From assembly GCA_019113125.1 (NCBI GenBank), contig DXIA01000045.1, positions 1 to 19,427 of the forward strand: a stretch of 19,427 bases of DNA. The letters run 5' to 3'. Under the pieces are notes generated by a model. It was not told the origin of the DNA and searched no databases. It saw nothing but the letters and a program-made list of their open reading frames with translations. The position numbers were made by a program, and so were the translations under genes. Of this stretch, positions 14,369 through 19,427 are shown one piece after another. This DNA comes from Candidatus Pygmaiobacter gallistercoris. Lineage in GTDB: Bacteria; Bacillota; Clostridia; Oscillospirales; Ruminococcaceae. Each line of letters opens with the position of its first letter. Position 1 is the first letter of the stretch.

Positions 14369-15226
14369 TTATTTGACGTAATCCTCCCCCAGCCAGTTGG
14401 TGAGGATCTCATCCAATTTGCCGTTTTCCTTCATCTTAGCCAGCTCGTCGTTGAAGATCGAGACCAGCTCGCTGCCCTTGGGGAAGGCGATGTTGTAGGT
14501 GGACAGAGAACCAAGATCCAGTTCGGTCGGGTCAATGATGAAGTAGGACAGGCCCTCGTTCTCCTCGCAGATGCTCTTGCAGGCGGTCGCGCCGGTGATC
14601 GCGGCGTTGACTCTGCCGACGAGCAGCTCCTGGGTGACGGCGGCCTGACCGTCGAAGGTCTTCAGCTCGGCACCCTCGATTTTCTTGACGATGTTCTCAT
14701 AGTTGGTGCCGGCGCTGCAGGCGACAGCCTGCCCGGCAAGATCCTTCACACTCTCGATCCCGGCGTCCGAACGGACCAGACAGCCGACCTTCGCGGTGGC
14801 GTAGGAGTCGGAGAAGTCAACGCTCTGCGCGCGCTCCTCAGTATAGCTCATACCGGAGATGACAAAATCCGCCTGACCTGCCTGCAGGCTGCCGACCAGA
14901 CTGGCAAACGGCATATTCGAGATGGTGTAGGTAAAGCCGAGATCCTCCGCCATATAGTTGAGAATATCGATGTCGAGCCCCTCATAGGCCTCCTTGCCGT
15001 TCTCGTCCACCGTCACGGTCTCGAAATACTTGTAGTTGGCGCTTATCGCGACCACAAGCTCCTGACCGGCCAGCGGTTTGTCAGCTGTCTGAACCGCCGA
15101 GCTGCCCGTTGCCGAGGAGCTCTCCGGGGTGGAGGAACCCGCCGAGGAACTGTCCTGACCGCCGCAGCCGGTCAGAAGGGAAAGGGTGAGCAGAGTCGCC
15201 AAAATCATTGCAGATAACTTTTTCAT
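14369..15226 (-). CDS. Polar amino acid ABC transporter, substrate-binding lipoprotein
   Basis: A 285-residue solute-binding protein (SBP_bac_3 type). The signal peptide MKKLSAMILATLLTLSLLTG ends in the lipobox LLTGC, so Cys21 would be lipidated and the protein anchored outside the membrane. A Ser/Gly-rich linker of about 25 residues follows. The binding domain begins at about residue 53 (AGQELVVAISANY). The typical motif VISGMSYTEERAQSVDFSDSY near 120-140 includes the Arg that usually holds the ligand carboxylate. A GAGAGGA ribosome binding site lies eight bases upstream. The gene starts 50 bases after argH on the same strand. An arginine-family ligand is possible from context but not shown. 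Confidence 0.92.
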   Translation of the reverse strand: MKKLSAMILATLLTLSLLTGCGGQDSSSAGSSTPESSSATGSSAVQTADKPLAGQELVVAISANYKYFETVTVDENGKEAYEGLDIDILNYMAEDLGFTYTISNMPFASLVGSLQAGQADFVISGMSYTEERAQSVDFSDSYATAKVGCLVRSDAGIESVKDLAGQAVACSAGTNYENIVKKIEGAELKTFDGQAAVTQELLVGRVNAAITGATACKSICEENEGLSYFIIDPTELDLGSLSTYNIAFPKGSELVSIFNDELAKMKENGKLDEILTNWLGEDYVK

Positions 15227-15246
15227 ACAAAATTCCTCTCTCTCTT

Positions 15247-15275
15247 TTTATCTGAAAAGCTGACTCGCAGAGCAA
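15247..15275 (-). promoter_or_regulatory. Weak candidate promoter for the ABC importer operon
   Basis: Minus strand: TTGCTC (15270-15275), 17-base spacer, GATAAA (15247-15252). Both hexamers are poor, and the leader would be only about 15 bases. If it is not used, the importer is co-transcribed with argH, since no terminator lies between them. Confidence 0.3.
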
Positions 15276-15276
15276 A

Positions 15277-16614
15277 TCAGAGCATTTCCTTTTTGATCCC
15301 TTTGGTGAGAATGTTGTCGTAGTCGATATAGCTGTAGATGTCCTCTTCAAAAACGGGGGAGAAACTTTTCAGCTGATCCAGCGTGAGATCCTCGATCGCC
15401 TTTCCCTGCTCTTCGCAGGAGAGGACGATCTCGCCGACGATACCGTGGGCATCCCGGAAGGCGACCCCCTTCTTGACCAGATAATCCGCGACCTCGGTCG
15501 CATTCAAAAAGCCCTTTTTCACCGCGTTGTGCATGGTCTGGCGCTGTGCCTTCAGGGTGCCGATCATCCGCTCCATCATCTGCAGCGATCCGGTGACCAC
15601 ATCCAGCGCGTCATAGAAGGTGGACTTGTCCTCCTGCAGATCCTTGTTGTAGGCCAACGGGAGACCCTTCATCGCGCACAGCAGGGTGAGCAGATCTCCA
15701 TAAACCCGGCCGGTGCGGCCGCGGACCAGCTCGGCGCCGTCGGGGTTCTTCTTCTGCGGCATGATGCTGGAGCCGGTGGTGTATCTGTCGTCCAGTACAA
15801 TAAAGCCGAACTCGGAGCTGCTCCAGAGTACCAGCTCTTCGGCCAGACGGGACAGATGCATCATCAGAATACTGAAATCGGCCATCGTCTCGAGAACGAA
15901 GTCCCGGTCTGCTACCCCGTCCATGAAGTTACGGCAGGGACCGCCCGAAAAACCCAGCAGCTTGGCGGTATAGGCGCGGTCGATCTGGTGGGTGGTGCCG
16001 GCCAGTGCGCCGCAACCGAGCGGGGACTGGTCCATGATAACCAGCGCGCTGGACAGCCGCTTTTTATCCCGCTCCATCATCTCCCAGTAGGCCATCAGAT
16101 AGTACTTAAAGGTCACTACCTGCGCGCGCTGGAGATGGGTGTATCCCGGCATGATCCAGGGATTTTCCTCCGCCACCCGCGCGAGGGTTTTCTGAAATGT
16201 CTCGATCAGCTCGATGACATAGGAGGTCTGCTCCTTGACATAGAGTTTCATGTCAACATTGCACTGATCGTTTCTGCTGCGGGCGGTGTGCAGCTTTTTG
16301 CCCACCTCTCCGACCTTGCGGATCAAATTCAGTTCCACAAAGGTATGTACGTCTTCATATTCCGGCCCATACACCAGCTCCCCGGCACGGTAGGCATCCC
16401 AGATCTGGTGCAATCCTTCGGTCAGCTGCGCGCCCTCCTCTTCGGTGAGCATCCCGCATTTAACCTGCATCGCCACATGGGCGAGACTGCCGCGGATGTC
16501 CGGCTCGATCAGCCAGTCGGTACGGCATCGCCCGCTGTTGAAACGCTGCATCAACGCATCCTCGTCCTCCCGGAATCTGCCGCCCCAAAGCCGTGTACTG
16601 TACGCACTTTCCAT
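15277..16614 (-). CDS. argH: Argininosuccinate lyase
   Basis: A 445-residue cytosolic enzyme that splits argininosuccinate into arginine and fumarate, the last step of arginine synthesis. Key residues are intact: HTARSRNDQ (109-117), catalytic His160 in MPGYTHLQRAQ (155-165), and the fumarase/lyase superfamily signature GSSIMPQKKNP (281-291) with the catalytic Ser. The frame is open to 16635, but the ATG at 16614 (ESAYSTRLWGGRF) matches family N-termini and has GGAAAGAGAG upstream; the earlier ATG has no ribosome binding site. argG, its usual partner, is absent from the window. The polar amino acid importer follows 50 bases downstream on the same strand. Confidence 0.96.
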   Translation of the reverse strand: MESAYSTRLWGGRFREDEDALMQRFNSGRCRTDWLIEPDIRGSLAHVAMQVKCGMLTEEEGAQLTEGLHQIWDAYRAGELVYGPEYEDVHTFVELNLIRKVGEVGKKLHTARSRNDQCNVDMKLYVKEQTSYVIELIETFQKTLARVAEENPWIMPGYTHLQRAQVVTFKYYLMAYWEMMERDKKRLSSALVIMDQSPLGCGALAGTTHQIDRAYTAKLLGFSGGPCRNFMDGVADRDFVLETMADFSILMMHLSRLAEELVLWSSSEFGFIVLDDRYTTGSSIMPQKKNPDGAELVRGRTGRVYGDLLTLLCAMKGLPLAYNKDLQEDKSTFYDALDVVTGSLQMMERMIGTLKAQRQTMHNAVKKGFLNATEVADYLVKKGVAFRDAHGIVGEIVLSCEEQGKAIEDLTLDQLKSFSPVFEEDIYSYIDYDNILTKGIKKEML

Positions 16615-16657
16615 TTCTGAACACTCTCTTTCCATCCGCTTTTTGTTGACGTAGATA

Positions 16658-16686
16658 ATTATACATTAAAATTAATAAATATTCAA
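16658..16686 (-). promoter_or_regulatory. Promoter of argH
   Basis: Minus strand: -35 TTGAAT (16681-16686), exactly 17-base spacer, perfect -10 TATAAT (16658-16663), set in a markedly AT-rich stretch. Predicted start is near 16651, about 37 bases from the argH ATG. Confidence 0.75.
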
Positions 16687-16687
16687 T
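16670..16687 (-). promoter_or_regulatory. Candidate ArgR (ARG box) operator on the argH promoter
   Basis: Minus-strand core TGAAT-ATTT-ATTAA (16672-16685) matches the ARG box TGAAT-wwww-ATTCA at nine of ten half-site positions. It overlaps the argH -35 element and the upstream spacer, the place expected for arginine-dependent repression. AT-rich DNA raises the chance of a spurious match. Confidence 0.4.
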
Positions 16688-16777
16688 TATTTTTTTAAAA
16701 TACAGAAATATTTCCAATAAAATAAAAAGTAAGCGAGATAAATTTGATGAAATATTTCGAAAAAATGCATAAATAAT

Positions 16778-16801
16778 CCGCCGGAGATTTTTCTCCGGCG
16801 G
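16778..16801 (-). terminator. Terminator of MATE gene 2
   Basis: CCGCCGGAGA (16778-16787) pairs perfectly with TCTCCGGCGG (16792-16801) around a four-base loop. On the minus strand it is followed by a loose T-rich stretch (ATTATTTATGCATTTTTT). It lies 16 bases past the MATE gene 2 stop. The interval 16688-16777 between it and the argH promoter is very AT-rich and I see no gene in it. Confidence 0.75.
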
Positions 16802-16816
16802 AGGGAAAAGCACTGT

Positions 16817-18184
16817 TCAGCAACAAGTCGGGGCCGAGGAGAGGGCGCGCAGCACCCGGGGTTTCTCCCGGCGGTAGAGAAAGGCGAGAGCCAGCAAAAA
16901 CAGGCACCAACCGGTTCCGGTCGCGATGCTGACGCTGACCAGCCCCAGCGATCCGGCCAGCAGATAGGTCAAGGTGACCCGAATGGAGATCTGAAAGATG
17001 GTGCCGAACAGCGAGACATTGAGCTTGCCGATGCCGCGGAAGAATCCCTGCATTACATCCCCCATCGCGGGCAGAAGATAGAACGGGCACATTGCGTGCA
17101 GATACCGTACCCCTTCGGCGACCACCGCGGTCTCCCCGGCGTCGACAAAGAGCGCCGTCATCGGCGAGGCGAACAGATACATGAAGATAACCATCAGGAT
17201 ATCGTATCCCCAGGCCATCTTGCAGCCGTGTCCGAATCCCTCAAAGATCCGGTCGGGCTTGCGTGCCCCCTTGTTTTGGGCGATGAAGGTGGTGATGGCG
17301 GTCGCAATGCTGTTTCCGGGTGCGAGGACAAATCCTTCGATCCGGCTGACCGCGTTGAAGGCGGCAATGGTGTCGGTGCCCAGTGGATTGATCGCTCCCT
17401 GCAGCAGCAGTTTGCCGATGAAAAAGCAGGTCTGTTGCAGCGCGGCCGACTGGCTGTAACCGATGGTGGTGCGCAGCAGGCGGGAATCCAGCACAAGATC
17501 GCTGCGGCGCAGATGTAGCTGCGGAAACTGCTTTGCGGTGTACAGATAACACAGCAGCGCGCTGACCGCCTGCGCGAGAACGGTGGCGGCGGCCGCCCCG
17601 ACGGCGCCCCAGTGGAAAACGGGCACGAAGAGCAGATCGAGCAGAATATTGATGACCGAGGAGATTACGAGAAAGTACAGCGGCGAGGCGGAATCTCCTG
17701 CCGCCCGCAGCGCGGCAGTATAGATATTGTACAGATAGCTGAAGACAAGACCGCCGAAGATCACCTGCAGATAGGCGGTCGCCTGTCCAATCAGCTCGGC
17801 AGGTGTCCGCAGAAGGTTCAGAATCTGGCGGATACAGAAAATTGCCGCCAGTGAGACCGCTGCGGTGAAGACGAGACCGGCCAAAATACAGGTGGAAAAC
17901 TCCCGCCGGCATTTTTCCATATCGCCCTCACCCCAGAGGGTCGCCATATAAATTGAGGCGCCGGTGCAAAGTCCGATGACGGTGAAGAGCACGATGTTCA
18001 TTACAGGCGAAGCAACCCCAAGCGCCGCCAGCGCCTGTTTGCCGACAAACCGACCGACGACGATTGAATCAACGGTGTTGTAGAGCTGCTGAAAGATATT
18101 GCCGATCAAGAGCGGCAGTGCAAACCGAAGGATCTGACTGCGCACTTTTCCGGTGGTCATGTCGATCGCAATGGATCTTTTCAT
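16817..18184 (-). CDS. MATE family efflux transporter (copy 2)
   Basis: A 455-residue inner-membrane protein of the MATE family with about 12 transmembrane segments. The N-terminus IDMTTGKVRSQILRFALPLL (8-27) then IGNIFQQLYNTVDSIVVGRFVG is the typical DMT-G-I-FA-P opening of Clostridial MATE exporters, and GAASIYMATLWGEGD-like sequence (GASIYMATLWGEGD) follows. It is only distantly similar to the first MATE protein in the window, so it is not a recent duplicate. The frame is open to 18250, but the ATG at 18184 has GGGGGA six bases upstream. It is divergent from an AraC-family regulator gene, which is a common arrangement for an efflux gene and its activator. The substrate is unknown. Confidence 0.9.
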   Translation of the reverse strand: MKRSIAIDMTTGKVRSQILRFALPLLIGNIFQQLYNTVDSIVVGRFVGKQALAALGVASPVMNIVLFTVIGLCTGASIYMATLWGEGDMEKCRREFSTCILAGLVFTAAVSLAAIFCIRQILNLLRTPAELIGQATAYLQVIFGGLVFSYLYNIYTAALRAAGDSASPLYFLVISSVINILLDLLFVPVFHWGAVGAAAATVLAQAVSALLCYLYTAKQFPQLHLRRSDLVLDSRLLRTTIGYSQSAALQQTCFFIGKLLLQGAINPLGTDTIAAFNAVSRIEGFVLAPGNSIATAITTFIAQNKGARKPDRIFEGFGHGCKMAWGYDILMVIFMYLFASPMTALFVDAGETAVVAEGVRYLHAMCPFYLLPAMGDVMQGFFRGIGKLNVSLFGTIFQISIRVTLTYLLAGSLGLVSVSIATGTGWCLFLLALAFLYRREKPRVLRALSSAPTCC

Positions 18185-18236
18185 CTCGATTCCCCCAAAA
18201 AAACGAAAATTACCCAAACCCCTTAAATTATTTTCT

Positions 18237-18266
18237 ATTTTGCAACACAAAAAAGCCGGTTGTCAA
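18237..18266 (-). promoter_or_regulatory. Candidate promoter of MATE gene 2, embedded in a hairpin
   Basis: Minus strand: a perfect -35 TTGACA (18261-18266), 18-base spacer, weak -10 CAAAAT (18237-18242). The -35 lies inside the inverted repeat at 18255-18277. The weak -10 would fit an activator-dependent promoter. If instead transcription starts further upstream, the repeat acts as a terminator in the leader. Confidence 0.4.
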
Positions 18267-18277
18267 ATGAAACCGGC
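18255..18277 (-). promoter_or_regulatory. Inverted repeat upstream of MATE gene 2: operator or attenuator
   Basis: GCCGGTT (18255-18261) and AACCGGC (18271-18277) form a seven-base-pair inverted repeat with a nine-base spacer. On the minus strand the 3' arm is followed by six T (TTTTTTGTG), the form of an intrinsic terminator, yet no minus-strand gene lies upstream to be terminated. It is 71 bases from the MATE start codon. It may be an attenuator, or a protein-binding site covering the TTGACA element. Confidence 0.5.
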
Positions 18278-18295
18278 CTAAAACAAGAAATTACG

Positions 18296-18340
18296 AACAA
18301 ATCGCATAGTAAAAATTTGTTTAAAAAGAAAAAATTTGTA
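18296..18340. repeat. Three 7-base half-sites spaced 19 bp, upstream of the AraC regulator gene
   Basis: AACAAAT at 18296-18302, ATTTGTT at 18315-18321 and ATTTGTA at 18334-18340 start exactly 19 bases apart; the first is inverted relative to the others. The last two lie in longer direct repeats, AAAAATTTGT at 18311 and 18330. They sit just upstream of the AraC-gene -35, where an AraC-type regulator often binds tandem half-sites. The AT-rich composition weakens the case. Confidence 0.4.
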
Positions 18341-18343
18341 AAC

Positions 18344-18372
18344 TTGTGCTAAAAACAAAAGATTGATATAAT
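18344..18372 (+). promoter_or_regulatory. Promoter of the AraC-family regulator gene
   Basis: -35 TTGTGC (18344-18349), exactly 17-base spacer, perfect -10 TATAAT (18367-18372) with an extended TGA just before it. Expected start is near 18379, about 45 bases before the TTG start codon. Confidence 0.7.
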
Positions 18373-18423
18373 AAAATTAATAAATAAAGCGCCGATATCG
18401 GACGGCAACTGGGGCGGATTGTT

Positions 18424-19248
18424 TTGAAAAATAAAAAACGCATCCTAAACAGGCGGGATCCGATCCGTATGACTGCGGCGGAGATCGTCGGTCTGCATCA
18501 GGAACAACATCGACGCGAGCAGCCGGAAGGGGTGCTCTGCCTGATTTATATTGTTTCAGGCGAGGGGATTTTGCGCGCACAGCAGCGGGAGGTTGTAGTG
18601 CAGGAGGATGATCTTGTCATCATCAATCCGGATCTTGGGTTTGAACTGCGGGCTGGACTGCAGCCGATGGAATACGGGCTGATCCGGATGGAGGAGGCAA
18701 GCTTTGATTTCAGTCACGCTGAAGTCGATTTTGCCGTGCTGCATTGTAATGAGTACCGGGAGCAGATCCGTTTTTATCTCAGGGAACTGTTGCATGAGCA
18801 GCGGGAAAAACTGCCATGCTGGGAAATTGCGCTGGAGAATCTGCTCAGCCTGATGGTCATCATCACCATCCGCAGGGGGAAGATCGCGCTGCTGTCCGAG
18901 ACCAACCGCTCGGGCAAGGAGTGCAGCGCGGTGAAACGGTACATCGATGCAAATTTTGCCGAGGACATCACGCTGGATGTTCTGGCCGATCGCACCGGGC
19001 TGAACAAGTATTATCTGGTGCACGCCTTCACCAAGAACTATGGAATCTCCCCCATCAATTATCTGATTCGGCAGCGGATTATAGGATCCCAGCAACTGTT
19101 GCGGGAAACCGACTATAACATCGCGAAGATTGCGCAGCTGTCGGGATTCTCTTCCCAGAGCTACTTTTCCCAGAGTTTCAAACGGCAGACAGGAAAGACA
19201 CCGGCGCAGTTCCGCAAAGAGTGCCAGAGCAAGACCGGAGAGCTTTAA
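18424..19248 (+). CDS. AraC family transcriptional regulator
   Basis: A 274-residue cytosolic DNA-binding protein. The N-terminal part (about 1-100) looks like a cupin-type ligand-sensing arm (VLCLIYIVSGEGIL, then VVVQEDDLVIINPD). The C-terminal AraC domain (about 170-270) has two helix-turn-helix units: DITLDVLADRTGLNKYYLVH (about 180-200) and YNIAKIAQLSGFSSQSYFSQ, ending in the hallmark FKRQTGKTPAQFR. The annotated start is TTG at 18424, with a GGGGCGGA stretch upstream. The ATG at 18469 is an alternative that would remove 15 residues. It is divergent from the second MATE gene, so that exporter is its likeliest target; its inducer is unknown. Confidence 0.88.
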   Translation: MKNKKRILNRRDPIRMTAAEIVGLHQEQHRREQPEGVLCLIYIVSGEGILRAQQREVVVQEDDLVIINPDLGFELRAGLQPMEYGLIRMEEASFDFSHAEVDFAVLHCNEYREQIRFYLRELLHEQREKLPCWEIALENLLSLMVIITIRRGKIALLSETNRSGKECSAVKRYIDANFAEDITLDVLADRTGLNKYYLVHAFTKNYGISPINYLIRQRIIGSQQLLRETDYNIAKIAQLSGFSSQSYFSQSFKRQTGKTPAQFRKECQSKTGEL

Positions 19249-19286
19249 AAAAGGAGACAGAGTTAGGTGTGGCAGAATAAGAAAAC

Positions 19287-19426
19287 AACGCCGTAAAAAG
19301 GCCGCTTTTGCGCGGCTGCGTCCGAACGCAAAGCGTTCGGGCGTCAAAACGTTGGGGCAGCTCTGCTGCCCGCGACATCCACAAAGGGTGCCGTATCCAA
19401 CGCCAAATGGCGTTGGATGAGGCGTT
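19287..19426. repeat. Cluster of four hairpins at the right edge (unknown element or RNA)
   Basis: Within 140 bases lie four inverted repeats: GCCGC/GCGGC (19301-19305, 19312-19316); CCGAACGC/GCGTTCGG (19322-19329, 19333-19340; stem extends outward to 11 pairs); GGGCAGC/GCTGCCC (19355-19361, 19365-19371; extends with one bulge); ATCCAACGCC/GGCGTTGGAT (19395-19404, 19409-19418). AACGCC (19287-19292) can pair with GGCGTT (19421-19426), closing the set. On the minus strand the last hairpin is followed by CTTTTT, as in a terminator, which favours a minus-strand RNA. No convincing ORF is present. The element may continue beyond the window. Confidence 0.6.
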
Positions 19427-19427
19427 T

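Noticed and set aside
13535..15217. Plus-strand open frame of 560 codons opposite the ABC importer genes
   Set aside because: It runs antisense across three intact, recognisable genes. Long antisense frames are expected in G+C-rich DNA, and its His/Asp/Gly/Arg-rich composition is typical of such shadows.
16688..16777. AT-rich block between the argH promoter and the MATE gene 2 terminator, considered as an origin or transferred fragment
   Set aside because: It is only about 90 bases, has no DnaA-box cluster or ORF, and intergenic AT-richness next to promoters is ordinary.
19267..19296. A nine-codon GTG-initiated ORF after the AraC gene, with AAGGAG ten bases upstream
   Set aside because: It is very short, the spacing is long, there is no recognisable product, and it runs into the hairpin cluster.

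Overview
The window looks like chromosomal core-plus-accessory DNA from a G+C-rich Firmicute, most likely a gut-type Clostridia such as an Oscillospiraceae/Ruminococcaceae relative. That placement is an inference. It rests on strong AAGGAGG-type ribosome binding sites, split two-subunit iron-sulfur serine dehydratase genes (sdaAB/sdaAA), a DUF362-ferredoxin protein, a UMF1-type MFS transporter, a plant-like acyl-ACP thioesterase, and frequent TTG/GTG starts. I see no rRNA, tRNA, CRISPR, phage or IS genes. Seventeen to eighteen percent of the genes start at non-ATG codons or at internal ATGs well downstream of the longest open frame, so starts were chosen here from ribosome binding sites and promoters.

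Layout, left to right. (1) 7-2444: an acyl-ACP thioesterase gene on the minus strand, divergent from an sdaAB-sdaAA L-serine dehydratase operon that ends in a bidirectional terminator. (2) 2483-6307, minus strand: a MATE exporter with its own promoter and a structured, terminator-containing leader; upstream of it a two-gene operon of a UMF1-type MFS transporter and a zinc-dependent phospholipase C-like protein. (3) 6421-8674, minus strand: a tightly overlapping four-gene operon of an ECF sigma factor, a zinc-finger anti-sigma factor and two membrane proteins I cannot name. (4) 8784-9275 minus: a small COG2426-type membrane exporter, divergent from galE (9508-10524, plus), which is followed by a sugar nucleotidyltransferase (10647-11567, plus). 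(5) 11616-12740 minus: a DUF362 protein with two [4Fe-4S] ferredoxin motifs. (6) 12880-16614 minus: argH followed by a three-gene polar amino acid ABC importer (binding lipoprotein, permease, ATPase). (7) 16817-18184 minus: a second MATE exporter, divergent from an AraC-family regulator (18424-19248, plus). (8) 19287-19426: a dense array of four perfect or near-perfect hairpins that runs to the right edge and is not explained by any gene.

Functional themes. Serine is deaminated to pyruvate and ammonia by SdaAB/SdaAA. The ArgH-ABC block links arginine synthesis with uptake of a polar amino acid, and a candidate ArgR box sits on the argH promoter. GalE and the nucleotidyltransferase would supply nucleotide sugars for envelope or capsule polymers. 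Two MATE exporters each carry a hairpin plus U-run structure between their probable transcription start (or upstream DNA) and their start codon, which suggests conditional expression. The most unexplained items are the terminal hairpin cluster, the two MATE leaders, and the ECF-sigma module with its two unknown membrane partners.
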